Source: Taenia hydatigena | Lineage: Eukaryota; Platyhelminthes; Cestoda; Cyclophyllidea; Taeniidae | Assembly: GCA_036345935.2 (NCBI GenBank) | Contig: JADWOT020001165.1 | Location: 1 to 64,000, forward strand | Direction: 5' to 3' | Length of the DNA stretch: 64,000 nt | Shown: positions 24,901-36,814 of the stretch, piece by piece | Position numbering within the stretch: the first letter of the stretch is position 1 | Layout of the letters: the number at the start of each line of letters is the position of its first letter | Notes under the pieces: generated by a model | The model's input: the letters and a program-made list of their open reading frames with translations, nothing else | Database searches by the model: none | Told to the model about the DNA's origin: nothing | Program-made: the position numbers and the translations under genes

Positions 24901-26150
24901 GTTACTTGCACTCGCATTGGTAATAGAGCGAGCTTAGCACTCTATCCATGTTGATCCCAGCGGTAAAAAGGAGAAAATGGAAGAACAATCTTGAACAAGT
25001 TGCCGTTGGTAGCGACCTAAGCTGCATATTCCTATTGTGATAGGTATGCATTAGGAGCAGGTAGTAAATTCCAGGCAACTTTAATGCTTTGGTTTCGTAA
25101 TTCTACAGAAGTTGGCATTGTAGATATTCAGCCCTGTATCATTGCAATGGCATAATTACACCCCTACTTCTTTGCTTTCACATGTTTAAAAAAGCCAAAG
25201 TGTTCAACTCCTTTATGTAGCAATTACGTCTCAGCTGGCTTTCATTAGCTTTCAGCTTGCATCAGCATACACCTAAACATGAAAACATCTGAAATCGGAT
25301 TTTCTGCCAGACCACACCAATTACGTGGCGTTGCAGCCGAGTATAATGCCAACTATGCCTCTCATTAACGGTTCTTCGACTAGACCTCTTCAAGTTGTTT
25401 TGCGACGGGCGTGATACAGGTTTTTAGTCTGTAGGACTTGTGCTTCAAGAGTGTGGGTAAGCCGCAATCAAGGGTATCCTTGTAGTCATCAGAAAAGGTC
25501 GAAAATGCATCGACGCAATAGTAGCGCTCTTAGTTATTCTCATCGACGAATGCTCAGTTGTCATCCGCCAATCGGTATGTAAGCCTACCGTGGGTGATGT
25601 TTTACAGTTCGCACATCCAAGTCGTTTTCCAAGTTCTATCTTCATGGCTGATTCATAATATCTGCTTTTCTTCATAAGTTTGTCAGATGCGGCAACCACC
25701 AAAGCGCGCAGACGCATCCGCGGTCAAACATGGTTAGGCTGTAAGGGAGTCTTCAGGATGGAGGCAATTTACATTTAACGTGTATGGGCCCATTGTGAGA
25801 GCTCTATTGGAATCACTCTTGCAAAAGTTCACACCTTGCAAATCAGTTGTCGAGACTCCGATGTTCCACTGCACTCTGATTCGCAAGGTGTGATGCATCT
25901 CAAGAATAAATCCAATGGAACTCATACTATGAGTACATACATGTCAATTCTAATTGCCTTCATTTCGTAGTCGAAGGGACAGGGAGAAGAATAAAGAAGT
26001 CCCCACAAATGCTGCCTTTGTAAATGACGAACAGAGGATCTAGAACACCGTCAGCATGAACCACAGAGGCATCGCCTATGGGTCAAAGAGCTTGGCTCGT
26101 TATACTTGAAGCGAACATCCTGCCACCACAATTTAATCTAGTAGTAAAAA
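21960..26150. other. Mostly featureless; GC-richer patch at 23.69-24.55 kb
   Basis: A pyrimidine-rich stretch (21,975-22,085) and two similar CACATGA..ACCACAGG-type lines at 22.14-22.28 kb suggest old repeat sequence. The minus frames at 25.4-25.9 kb look mobile-element-like but show no usable motif. Confidence 0.35.
23925..23984 (+). ncRNA. Pol III-like A/B box segment ending in CCACCA
   Basis: GGTTCGCTTCC (23962-23972) is a near-perfect B box within a CGGG...CCCG stem. GGCGGTAGAGATCGG about 35 nt upstream could be an A box and can pair with CTGCC before ACCA. The whole is only 57 nt, too short for a cloverleaf, so I read it as part of a repeat. It sits in a more GC-rich patch (23.69-24.55 kb). 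Confidence 0.25.
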
Positions 26151-26159
26151 TATTTTGAT

Positions 26160-26465
26160 TTCCTAGTTCCTATTCCTTATGACGCTTCTCCTCTGATATT
26201 GCTATCTGACTCGAGATTTCAGAAAGAAAGAGTAGGAGGCACTATAGCTCCTTGATCGCGACTTCTGCAATCGAAAAATTCGGATCTGCCATCTGATTCG
26301 TTACTTGTCGCTTATACCGCATCGCCCTCATTGACGGATCCTTTGCTCCAGACCCGCATAGGCAACACAAAAAGGTAGCGACACAGGAGACGAATTGCCT
26401 CAACCAGACGTGAGAGTATTTGCCGGTTTTATGTGCCGTGTCCACTTCAGTCTGAACAAAGAAAG
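26160..26465 (-). pseudogene. Coding-like segment, inverted partner of 27.9-28.25 kb
   Basis: On the minus strand the frame reads EVDTAHKTGKYSHVWLRQFV, SCVATF ... NQMADPNFSIAEVAIKEL, then TAG, then CLLLFLSEISSQIAISEEKR in the same frame. Residues aligned with the 28 kb copy include AHxTG, SHxxxxxFxSCVAT, NQ, AEV, EL and KRxRHK. Similarity at the DNA level continues at least 80 bp past the frame. The two copies point away from each other around about 1.4 kb of purine-rich DNA. Confidence 0.3.
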
Positions 26466-26469
26466 GAGG

Positions 26470-27700
26470 GAAAAAGCGATTAAATGTGGTGAAGCGATTT
26501 GGTAGGAGTGTGGGTGAGATCGTGTTGGCGGAGGGCGGAGTTGAGATTAAATGAACGGCTGGCTAAACAACAAATGAACGAAGAATGGAAATGTCTAGTT
26601 GGTCGTCTAGAAGGATGAGTTAGGAGGCGAGGATGAAACGAGTGCGCCTTCGCACTCACATACACTCAAGCACACACACACGCACACGCTTCTACCTGTT
26701 TTGCGCGACATTAATTAATGCGACTCCTTAACAGGGCGGAAATGAAAGTGTGCAATGACACGCACAAACTTGGGCAAACAGACAGATAGGTGCAGATACA
26801 TGGGGGAGACGGAGAAGGCGATCAAGGGCTGGAAGCTTACATTCTTACTCGCTATTGTAGAGGACTAGGTGGGGGCATTTTCTACTAAAAGGGAAAGAAT
26901 TAGGCAGTGATATAAGCAGGTGAGTTTGACCAGTTTACAAGTCGCAAAGTGGAAGCGATACGCTCACCTTCGCTCTCGAAGAGGTGAGTGGAGGGTGGGA
27001 GGCGGCGTGGTGTAGGACAAAAGAGGGGCAGAAGGAAAGAAATCGTAGACAAGATAAAGATTTGAGTAGAGCGTGATTTGGTCAAATCTAGTATAATCTG
27101 TGCAAGCCTGATCTAGGTTATGAATCTTTGCTTTATTTAATCATGTCATAATCGGGAGTAAGTCCTGTGGCGAGATGAAGAGGAACTTACAAAGAAAGCG
27201 CTGGCAGGCGATGAGGTAGGAAGATGGTGCAGGAGAGAATTGATGATGAGTTCGGAGGAAGGGCAGATGAAAGAAGAGTAAGAGGCGCATGGAAGCGAGA
27301 CGTTCTGGCGTCACTAAAGTGGGAAAATAAAGATAAGGAACTAAAAAGCAGGAAGTGTTCACTCCTTTTTCAGTGAAGTTAAATAAGTGGAACGCATGCG
27401 GTGGGAGATAATGGCGGAGAGCCCATTGAACGCAGGAGGAGGTAAAGGACACACTCTCCGAGGATGCTTTTAATTGGGGCATGAGGCTGAAGACGTAGAC
27501 TGGAGAGCTCCTCTAAACCCTTTTCGAAGACATCATCATCCTTAATATTTGCGATAAAGAGAGAAAAGACCTCAGGTCGCATGGCATGGAGATGTGTTGA
27601 TTTTATTAGACGGGCAAAATTCAAGTTTTGATGTTGACTTTGATGATAACGCGTGAGGCGACTCCAAGAATGAGGCATACACGATAGATCAGACAGTTCT
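26470..27700 (+). other. Purine-rich interval between the inverted copies
   Basis: The plus strand is strongly G+A rich (runs such as GGAGGGTGGGAGGCGG at 26,992). A CA/CG dinucleotide run lies at 26,655-26,690. Open frames here (for example 27141-27482 and 27379-27678, minus) are explained by the pyrimidine-rich composition of the minus strand and are not credible genes. Confidence 0.4.
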
Positions 27701-27903
27701 GCCTACCTTCCTTTTCCTATTTTATGCAAGCCTGATGTAATCCAGCCGAGGTGGCTGGCCTGCTCTGTTCCGAACCAGCATAATCCAGTCAGATCTAGTT
27801 TAGCCTAGTCTCGCGTACCGTGCTACAGTGCCTATAGCGTGAAATATGGATATTGAGCTGCTTATCTGGTGATTACAAACGCATGTAGGCGACAATTGAC
27901 TGC

Positions 27904-28405
27904 TTGTCCTCTGCTGTGGCTCCTCTGCTTTCTCTCTCATCTCAGAATGAAGTGAATGTGGCACATGAAACTGGTGAAAGCTCTCACGCTAGGTTTGGGC
28001 GATTTGGCTCCTGTGTCGCCACTGTTCTGCATTTGCACAAGCAACATAAAATAAAGGCGCTCCTCAATCAAAGCGATGCATTGAAAGTAACAAGTAATGA
28101 ACCAGCTGACAAAAGTACTTTTCTATGCAGAAGTCTCAACCGGAGAGCTGCAGTACCTCCCACTCTTCCGCCTTAGAACTTCGACTTTAACAACGATATC
28201 GAAGAGGGAACGACATAAGCATTATTTAAATTCCCTTAGAAATGAGAAAGTCGACATTCAAGTCAAGAAGATACTGTCAGTTAGGGAAATCGATGACTCA
28301 CCTCGCCAGGATTGGTACGAATCTAGCGAATGTGAGTTTCTGATGTGCATTCCCAAATTGCTGCTACGCATTACGAAAGTCACTATCAGTAAATGCATTT
28401 CTTAG
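27904..28405 (+). pseudogene. Coding-like segment, inverted partner of 26.16-26.47 kb
   Basis: Two frames cover the match: 27904-28176 with NVAHETGESSHARFGRFGSC, VATVL, and 28097-28405 with FYAEVSTGELQYLPLF, ISKRERHKHYLN and VKKILSVREIDDSPRQDW. The inverted copy keeps both halves in one frame, so this copy has a frameshift between them but an open 3' part. The family is not recognised. Confidence 0.3.
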
Positions 28406-28419
28406 GTGGTAGCAAATTA

Positions 28420-31400
28420 GCATGAATATTTAGCTAAAAGAGACAAAAGAATGATTGACGCAGAAGTGGAGGGATGAGAAGCCTTCTAAATGAAATGAGT
28501 GAGGGTAAGGTAGGGGAAGAGAGGATTGGAAATAGACTCATGGGATAACTCTACACAGTGCTGTGACGCGACGTTATTTATTTTTTCCTTCCGTTTCTAA
28601 ACTATTCACTCAGTTACTCATCCATCCATGTGACTAAGTAAAAGGCGAACAAATTCGAATTTATTAATGGTCCCCTCGTAGCGGTCGGTCATAGTTTCCC
28701 TTTCCCGTGTGATTTACAACGGACATCAAGTAGGGTAAGGGGTGGGAATGGCACCAAAATGGATCGTGGACAAGATGTGAAAGAAAGCAAAAGTAGAGGT
28801 GGCAAGAGCAAAGTATTTGCATAATCCACTGCTAAAAGGGAAGAAAACAGTTTGGGAAGCATATACTATGCTCTTAATCTGTCAAGTAAAATATTCTTCT
28901 TGAAAATGCACTGCTCGTTTTACCCTAATCGAATTTACTTCCTTTGTACCATATTCTCACACATCCGCATTTTTAGTGTTCCAATCTGAACTATTCTAGC
29001 TTTGGCGTGGGTGCGCATATTTTACCCTACTTTCGCATCTTTTATTACCCTACTCTCTCAATTTTCTTTGCAAATATAGACAATTCACACTACAGATTTT
29101 ATAATGAGAAATGCTGCAAGGACTGGCAGATTGAAGTAAGTTGCTGAATCTCATTTCTGAGTGATCGCGATCTACGCCCGTAATCTTCCAGCTTTCATTG
29201 CCAAAACAGACATTTTAAAATGAAAAGTTTCGCAATCTCTTTAAAAAAAGAACGATCGGCTGATTCTTGATTCTGGTCAATTCTGGAACAGCATGGATAA
29301 GAGTGAAAGGAGCTCTACACACTTGCTAGTCCTGATTTCACTGCCCCGACCATACCTGAATTGTGGGATCGTAAAGTGAGCACTACCACGAGCAATTGCA
29401 GCAGGGTGCCTGCTATCAAGTCCTAATACCGATCATTCCTGGAGTGAATTTGCAGATTTATGTGCTATCGATACTTTCTTTTGCGAAATTGGCTACTCGC
29501 ACACCAAGCATACAAAAAGTGTCAGATCTTATCAGGAGAAATGCCGCAAACAATTACGGAAGGGAGCGATATGCTAAACTTCGTTTTGGATCAACGTAGG
29601 ATCAAAAGGGACCAAAAGCGTTATGCTCTAGACTCTTGCTAAAAGCGTTTATAGAAAGAAATATGCACAGAGGAATTCGATTGTTTGAGTGTGTGCATTC
29701 GCGCATTGTCATTTTTCGCACCAACTTAGGCGCTCTTACCATCGACTAAAGCCTGGTTTTCGCGACAAAATACGTAAACTGCTGCAAGTAATTACTGAAT
29801 GGAGTAGACTGCTGCGTTTTGAATCTAATTGATTCTGGACCTAAATGAACAGACTATGGCGCATTTCTGTATGCATGTGTCATTTCAGTTTTCTTTACCA
29901 AAAAACTTCCTTAACTATCGATGGTGTCCAAATTTTATCTTGCAACACGCGAAACATCATAGCTGCCAGAGACGGAAGAAGGAGCTGAGTACGAGAGCAA
30001 ATAATTGCAGATAACAACCAAGGAAATATGTCATAGCTATGTGCCTATGCTATAGCAGTTTTCATATCTAGGTCGTTGATATTACACTGCGTCCATTCCC
30101 AAACATCAAATGTCTTACAATTGAACTGAAACTACTTGGAAGGGAAACAACCTAACCTATGTAGCCGAACCTTAGTTAATTCTAGATTAGAGTAAAAAGC
30201 ATGACACAGCTGATATTTGCACTTCCCGCTATTTTCGTCACATCAAACTCTTTTTACAGCCGCAAGATAAAGTGGTGTAGTTTAACAGGATCCTTGCACT
30301 TTTAATGTTGTAGCAAACCGTCGGTAAGGGTCCCGTTGAAATCAGTTTCAGATCAAAGCAGGAATAGCATAAAACACAGCACGCTCGGGCTAATTTGCCA
30401 TTGTTTCACATGTGTGCTATATTTTCTTCTTTTGCCTCGAAGACCTCAAGCTGCAATCCGGTAGCAAGTGAATAACTTGAATTGACTAGCATTTTTAAAC
30501 ATTGCTCGCAGATTTAGACTATTCAGCAATTCGTGTAAGGTAAATTTACTTCTCACTAATAAATAAAATCTTGGGAATAAAGCTTAAAGCCGAAGTATTA
30601 AGTAGCTATTGTTAACTTAGGCATGAGAGGTTTGCTAGGAAACCATGAATTACAATTTATTCTTACCTGAGTCATGTGCGAAGTAATGCCAACAGAGCGA
30701 CCCTGATTCGAAATCAATCGCCGACGGCCTCATGCTCAGCTAATTATGTTTCAGTCAGACGCGATGCATTCTTGTTAATTTTCTATGCCGCAACGCCAGT
30801 TCACCAAGTAATCCTCAGTAGTTAGGACGAGTTCTCAAAATTACACTGCGCACCTTTGCCATGACCATGACAATGCATTGCAGCAACGAATTAAATATGC
30901 CGGAGAGGCAGAAAGCAATTAATGCTATTGACCTTAAAGAATGCGAGCGATGTTTGGTATATTCCTAAACGAATAAGTCGTATGAGCATTTTAGGGCGAG
31001 CTTTATCATTAATTATATGTATCAGCCAATATTTCGTACAAATTTTTATTTATTTGCATTTCGTTCTTTTGCCTTAAAACAGGATACAAAATAAACGCGC
31101 CTTATGCATTCCTCGCAAGTATAGCATCATCTTCAAATCAGAAAAAGAGATCGCCCTTGCTCACTGTAGCTAGAGCTCACAGTAAACATCGTTAGACAGT
31201 GTTATATGTCATTCTAGGCACTCAATTCCTCGTATCGTGTCCCACTACATGGCATAATAAAAAGCGAGAGACATTTATCCACTTAATTCATGCATAAGAA
31301 ACATTTTAATGTGTAACTAGGCCCCAAATGTTCACGATGAAAAGCAATTACGGCGTGAGGATAAGCAGAAAAGATTATACAAAGTAATAGCAGTTCCTAT

Positions 31401-32220
31401 TGAAAGTGAGACAGGCCCACAATTACGCAGCAATAAGGCGATACGCGCTTGCTAAAATTGCAAGCATTACTGCATCACGTGTTACAAGTGTCTTGTCAAA
31501 TGTAAGCAATCACTGTGTTAGATTTAATTTCGGTCGCAACGTGAAACGGGATCCTAAGCACCATGGTATATCGAATTTTAGACCGGCTCACGCAAAATCG
31601 GGAACCTTAGTGTCGATGCGGGTCAACTGCAGGCTTGATATTGATCTTCTTCGATTTTAGAGATCAAGCGACGGCATGGTAGGCCCTTTGGTATCAATAG
31701 AGGTCGATTTGTAGATTTAATGACTTCTACTAGATCGGTAGGGAAGGGGTGGCACCGCTGATAAAGAGAGTCTTAGAGTATGCACAGCCTCTTTCCCTCT
31801 CTTCCGTTAATCAAGTAGATAATGAAATAGGGTATATCTTGCGACTTGTCGGAGTCATAGCTGTAGAAAAAATCCCCATGCCTCCACCTTCTCACACCCC
31901 AGCTTCACTTAATACGCGTTTAAAAACCCGTAAATATGTATTCCGCGTGATGCAAATTTCGCGTTTGATATTTGATGAGGAGACATAGATCTTGGTTATC
32001 TACACATTCTATTATAAAATAAAAATAAGTCTAGACATCGACAAGATTTGTTGCTGGACAGCATCGTTGCAGCGGTTCATAATCAATAAGAGAGCCTCTA
32101 ACCACCCAGTCCAGCAAAATGAGCTACCCAAAAAGTGTGCTCAAAGCGCTATGACCGGTCGCCTGACATCGTAGTGGCAATGTTGATATAGCTATAAAAT
32201 ATAATCTGATTATCGTCTGA
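28420..32220. other. No supported feature
   Basis: Short frames at 29.4, 29.8, 31.4 and 31.75 kb have no motifs, splice context or copies. Confidence 0.45.
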
Positions 32221-32241
32221 ACATAATAAGCAGACGTCGAA

Positions 32242-32435
32242 CCATGGAGGTTGTGCTACGTTGGTGCGGGTTAGTACACATGTGGGTGACGCTAGTGGAA
32301 GGCTCGCAGCGGCGTAGAGACCTCTGGTGTCCGTCCAGCCATGGAGGTAGTGCTGCATCGGTGTGAGTTAGTACATGCGTGTTGCAGCATAGTGGAAAGC
32401 CTGAGGACGCGCGGTTGCTGGCCCACTTTATTCAT
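32242..32435 (+). repeat. Dispersed repeat with GTTAGTACA core, two tandem heads (97-bp period)
   Basis: CCATGGAGGT(T/A)GTGCT occurs at 32242 and again at 32339. Each is followed by GGTGCGGGTTAGTACACATG or GGTGTGAGTTAGTACATGCG. A pyrimidine-rich tail follows to about 32,530. The same head is found at 39.64, 40.71 (minus) and 44.41 kb. It may be a SINE-like element; I could not fix its ends. Confidence 0.45.
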
Positions 32436-33345
32436 TTGTCCTTTTTTACTCCTCACCCAACATTACCCTCCTTCTCATTCTTCCGCCGCCTTCCCTTTAG
32501 CCAGATATATAAATTTGCTTTTTCGTTAGTCTGCGGTTTTTCCTCCCTACTTGTCGAGCAGCTGCGCAGCCAGTTTTACAAAGGTGTGAGGTTCTCTTCT
32601 ATTTTTATATTGATTGTTTGTCGCAACATTGTTAAAGGCTCATTGCACCAGGTTGTAGCATTTTAAGTATTTTCGATTAAAGTGTCAAATTTCAGTTAGA
32701 AAGGTAAATTTGGACGAAGACCACATCAGAATTATGTCCAACCTCAGCGTATGGCTTGCACGCACCAAAGGGAAACGAAAAGGTTTGTAAACTCTGTTAT
32801 TGGGAACAAGGAATTACACCATTGGGAGAAATGTCTAAGAGGCCGTGAATGTGGTCAGTACGTGATGTAGCCGAAAAAAGCCAAAGCCGTTATGCTTACG
32901 GTCACATTTATTGGATTAGCTATTGCATCGTCACGCAGTGAGTGTTATGAAGCCCAATCTCTGCACACTTAATGGGAAGACAAATCGCTTACAGCCGAGA
33001 AAGCATTTGACGCTAATAGGTTATTTCCTTTTAACGCGATTCCCATCGCAACATACATGAAGCAGATTCAGTGGTTCGGTACAGTTCGATACTTGTACGT
33101 ACCCTGAGACTTGTACATCAACAAAGGCAGTCACTATTCATGGAAGCCTTTGCCTGATTTCTCACCAACTAGGCCGCTTAGGCTTGGTCAGTCACTTACT
33201 ATTCGCAGACTAGGCATCACTTAAACCACCACCCAAAAGAGTTGGGATCACGAGAGCAACGTTGGAGATCTGCGAGCACGAGTATAGAGCTAAAAGGACA
33301 ATAAGCACGAGGGTCACGTGGAACAATCAGAGACGAGGCGACTAG

Positions 33346-33382
33346 TATATAAGGTGACATTTCAGAGCACGCAAGTCAGTTT
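33346..33382 (+). promoter_or_regulatory. TATA box and initiator of the Trp/Cys-rich micro-gene
   Basis: TATATAAGG lies at 33346-33354 and TCAGTTT at 33376-33382. The distance from the first T of the TATA box to the A of the initiator (33378) is 32 nt, the standard spacing for RNA polymerase II core promoters. TCAGT is the arthropod-type initiator. The aligned sequence at the 11.3 kb copy keeps GTCAGTT but has lost the TATA box. Confidence 0.55.
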
Positions 33383-33408
33383 CAAAGAAAGCGGAGACAG
33401 CCAAAGAA

Positions 33409-33618
33409 ATGGAGTGGGGAAGTTGGCCATGCTCGTATCCGTGGAAGTGGACACCGTGGAGTGAGGTCGCAAAGGGTTCACAATGTGGGCAGAAGTGGGC
33501 ATTGTGGTCTGTGGAGAAGCCGCAATGTTGGTCGCCGTGTGCGTGGCCATGCGAGCAGAAGCCGCAATGGTGTTCGCCATGTGCGCAGCCGTGGGGATGG
33601 TCGCAGCAATGGTGGTAA
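33409..33618 (+). CDS. Trp/Cys/Pro-rich micro-protein (69 aa) behind a TATA/initiator promoter
   Basis: The ORF starts at ATG 33409 in the context AAAGAAATGG, 31 nt after a predicted start site, and ends TAA at 33616-33618. The product is rich in Trp, Cys, Pro, Gln and Lys and has no signal peptide. It holds two 14-residue units in tandem, KPQCWSPCAWPCEQ and KPQWCSPCAQPWGW, encoded by a 42-bp repeat. AATAAA occurs at about 33,856. I do not recognise the family. Low-complexity Cys/Pro-rich proteins of this size are often structural (sperm, cuticle or eggshell proteins), but that is inference. The opposite strand is also open with a His-rich frame (33342-33740); the promoter favours the plus strand. 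A dead copy lies at 11.3 kb. Confidence 0.45.
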   Translation: MEWGSWPCSYPWKWTPWSEVAKGSQCGQKWALWSVEKPQCWSPCAWPCEQKPQWCSPCAQPWGWSQQWW

Positions 33619-34827
33619 ACAGCGAACATGGCCGAGGTTGTGCTTACACTGATGCTAGTCGACAGTGCACATGCCCTCCTCCACACCTCTCTCGCCTTGA
33701 ACGCGCTACGAATGTCTTTATTCCTGATTATCTCTTGCATCTAATTATTAAATGATTAGACACCTGTACTCCAACCGACGCGAGTCTTCTCTTTTGGGTT
33801 TTCTCCTCGGATGTACGGGGTGCATTAACAAATTGGAAGTTATCTGAGAGTCTCCAATAAATACGCTATTGCATGAATGGGCGAAAATACTGCCACATCC
33901 ACCATGGTCTTTTTCCCAGTTGAGTCAATAAGCACAACCTTTGATTTGCATCACTTATTGGGGTAAACAAAAGGATCCACGTATGAAAATAGCGTACTTT
34001 TGACGAACAGTAGCTTTGAGGCTTGAATGTGGGTAAGTCAGAATATTTTTACCCCGTCTATTTAGTGGTTCGTACATGAAGCGATGGTACACATTCCTTA
34101 AAGTCTTGAGCAAGGTAGTCGAAATTAAGCAAGACTGAACAAGTTACAGGAACTAATGTGGTATTCATTTAGCTGGATGAATCTGAACTCATAGTTCTTC
34201 ACTTCGTTCCGAAGATGGCTCACGTTGACTCCTTTCTTCACCCCATCGTGATTCTATATGTGAAGATGTTTGGATTTTGGACGTGCAGAGCGGCTAACTA
34301 TGCAGTTTCCTGTTCCCACCAACTTGCAGTGTTGTACTATTCCGCGGTGACTAATTTAACCTGCTTAATGAACGAATGAATGAATGTCTGTCACCAGATG
34401 AATGGCGGTGCTACTGCTTTGGCTATCACTCTGCTAGGGAAGCAAAACAACGGCCTGCCTCTTCTTCGTTTTTGCCTTTTGCGCTCTCAGCAACCTTACC
34501 TTCTCCTTCATAAGTCCCTGCTTTCAGATAGATGTGTAACATGCACTAACTCACGTCGTGCGACCGGTAATAGTTGCACTTCTTTGTTTCATTCTCCATA
34601 TGCATAAGTTGCCGCCGATCAATTAGTAAACCTCATTAATGTAGGCAGGAGGGCTAGCGACTTTTTATCCATTCTTGCAAGTGTGGTGGGCAAATAGGAC
34701 TATAAATGTCCGATGACGCGGTAATCTAGAGTCAAATACCCATGATATTCGCTTAACGGGCAAAGGAAGAATCTGGCTCGATCATTGTCAGCCGACTTTA
34801 CCGCAGTAATATCTGCTGCTTAAGTGA

Positions 34828-35106
34828 GTGCTTGCAATGGATAAACTGAACTCTTTTATGTGCGTTAATCGCTGTAGTTTGCAAAGTAAGCAAAAGTTTT
34901 TTGTTTGTACTCTGATCTGCTTTAGTATGTACAGAAGTTTATTGATAAGCATTTTTGAGACTTCAACGTTAAAAATGCCAGATAGCGTGTGCTCTCCAGC
35001 TTTTGATAATGATACGCAACAGTGCCCTCTGGCAATATGTCCCCATCAGCTAAATGAGAAATCAAACGCTGGTCTGATTTCGGCATTCAAGGAATGCAAA
35101 GGGTAA
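34828..35106 (+). pseudogene. Remnant of the unrecognised gene, 5' part (block copy 2)
   Basis: A 92-codon frame ends ...QLNEKSNAGLISAFKECKG and then TAA. It continues in the same frame past the stop into the sequence that matches ...GKDRIDEIL... at 9.9 kb (here EHVSEILI, stop). The N-terminal part has a hydrophobic stretch (FVCTLICF, then SLLISIF). The copy at 10.0-10.2 kb is broken in this part. The function is not recognised. Confidence 0.3.
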
Positions 35107-35530
35107 GAACATGTCAGCGAAATTCTGATTTAAGTTGCTGCATGAATCAGGCACCCATTTAAGCGTCGGCCTCTGGGCGGTGTAGCGTTGTTCTAGCATT
35201 ACTCAAACTTCGTCTGGACGAATTCAGAGTGATGCATAAACTATGCGTCATTGCTGCTAAGTGCATTACATTATATTTTTGGTAAAAATGTGAATAACTG
35301 CCACAATTTATCCCGCCAAAAGTGTGGTGGGTGTGCGCTTTATACTAATTGTGCATAGATAATTATTAGGACCTTTGCGACAAATTATCATTTTGGATGA
35401 TCAACGAAATATTGTTTTATTTGAATAGTTGTTAATCTCCTCAAGTGCGACTGTCATTGTCACGATTTTGCCACGAATTTAAGTACGTGAACACGTAATT
35501 TGTAATGAACTAGCCAGACGTTTTTCCGAG

Positions 35531-35900
35531 TTGCTATCATGCTCTATGATGGATCTTGTATCCCTACCATGTCCTTCCAAAAACTGTGATCGCGTATGCT
35601 TTTGTTTAATAACGATTGCTCAGCCTTTGATTTTTCAGTGGCAGCACTCAACATTTGACACGCAGAGGCAATATATATTAAACTTAAGTGCAACGGAAAA
35701 GTGGGTTATCGTGCCTAAGCACGTGTTTAGCGGGTGCTTTTGTAGGCATTGGTGTGATTGCGGACTTAAAACTTTTGTACTATTTATTTACTGCTCGTGC
35801 GAATTCCAGAAATGCAGCAATAATTTTATGCGGTGATATCGGCACTCAAATTCACCCTCTCAAAGTACGCGCGCCTTATATCGAAAGATATTCGCGTTAG
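35531..35900 (+). pseudogene. Remnant of the unrecognised gene, middle part (block copy 2)
   Basis: Two overlapping frames carry the match to 9.3-9.6 kb: TIAQPLIF in one (35531-35836), then GLSCLSTCLAGAFVGIGV in the next (35688-35900). The change of frame between them marks at least one frameshift relative to the open copy at 9.3-9.6 kb. Confidence 0.3.
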
Positions 35901-36640
35901 TTTTATTAGAAAGGCGCAAAGTACCTGAAATGCACCTATTTGTTCATTTTGTGATGCTTCTAGTGTTTCTGATCAACATGTAAAAGCTGCGTTCTTTTTC
36001 GGCTGCACCAGAACTTTTACTACAATAGATGACATTATGTAAGATGGTTACTAAATTAAAACTGCTTGCATGGATAAATGCCAAAGTATAAAATCGTATT
36101 TACTAGAGCGTCCCAGAGAGGAGCCTGCATTTGCAAAGCACTAAAATGGGCCAAAATGGATTGCGGTTTTCATTCGCATTTGAAAGGACACGTGGTAATT
36201 CACGAGTGAAATAACCTTTCAGCCTTCTTCAAATTCGACCCCTTCTACATACATGTCCTTTTCGTCACCCTAAATAAATTTTCCGCTGACATTAGCGTAG
36301 GATTAAAGATGATGACACCTTCATTTTGCGAGAAGCCTCCCCCTGCTCATGACAATGGCTTAGAGTTGACGCGGATTTTCCCTTCTGACCTTGTAATTTT
36401 CCAATTTAATCAATATTTTCGCCACTACGTTGCATCAAGCGCAATAAGGCGTAGCAGAATTCAAGACAGCATCTTATTTCCTCGTCGAAATAACACCGGA
36501 ATCGGAACCGAATGTTTAATTTGGTTCTCATCACCATACACTATGGTGCCACATATTTGGCCAAATTGAAGAGGCAGGGAACCAAATACATCCTAATGCC
36601 ATGTCTCGAAGCAAGTTAATCCTGTTTCTCTAAACAATAA

Positions 36641-36814
36641 GCATGGCACCACCATAGACCCGCAACATGTTCCACTGATCGAGCTCCACACTGGATGATG
36701 GGAAAGAATTCAATCGTGATGACGCGAGACATGCTCACCAATGCCATTCAACACCGGCCGCTGTTTGAAAAATTACTAAATATGCTATCATATCCCAGTC
36801 CTGGTTCATTTTAG
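36641..36814 (+). pseudogene. Remnant of the unrecognised gene, 3' part (block copy 2)
   Basis: The frame is open from just after TAA 36638-36640 to TAG 36812-36814. It reads ...NSIVMTRDMLTNAIQHRPL then FEKLLNMLSYPSPGSF. The core is identical to the inverted copy at 8.3-8.4 kb. The C-terminal tail differs between the copies. Confidence 0.35.

Larger units (their letters stand above)
33342..33740 (-). other. Antisense His/Gly/Cys-rich open frame overlapping the micro-gene
   Basis: The minus strand is open for 132 codons and would encode a His-rich protein with the repeat units GCAHGEHHCGFCSH and GHAHGDQHCGFSTD, then HFCPHCEPF and HFHGYEHG. This looks like a metal-binding protein, but it is the mirror image of the Trp-rich frame: the same 42-bp repeat gives both. 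I see no TATA box or initiator upstream on this strand. In the 11 kb copy this frame is also broken, by TAG and TAA. One of the two strands is probably a shadow; I prefer the plus strand. Confidence 0.3.

Noticed and set aside
25445..25925. Retroelement polymerase fragment on the minus strand (SARFGG, CVDAFSTFSDDY)
   Set aside because: No catalytic motif of reverse transcriptase, RNase H or integrase could be read, and the frames are broken; not supportable.
27141..27678. Two overlapping minus-strand ORFs of 113 and 99 codons
   Set aside because: They arise from a pyrimidine-rich minus strand, have Ser/Leu/Pro-rich composition and no motifs or paralogues.
32341..32666. ORFs of 62 and 95 codons after the tandem repeat heads
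   Set aside because: They lie in the pyrimidine-rich tail of the repeat family and are open in several frames at once.
33342..33740. His-rich minus-strand protein as the main gene at 33.4 kb
   Set aside because: No promoter elements on that strand, while the plus strand has a TATA box and initiator at correct spacing. Kept only as an alternative.
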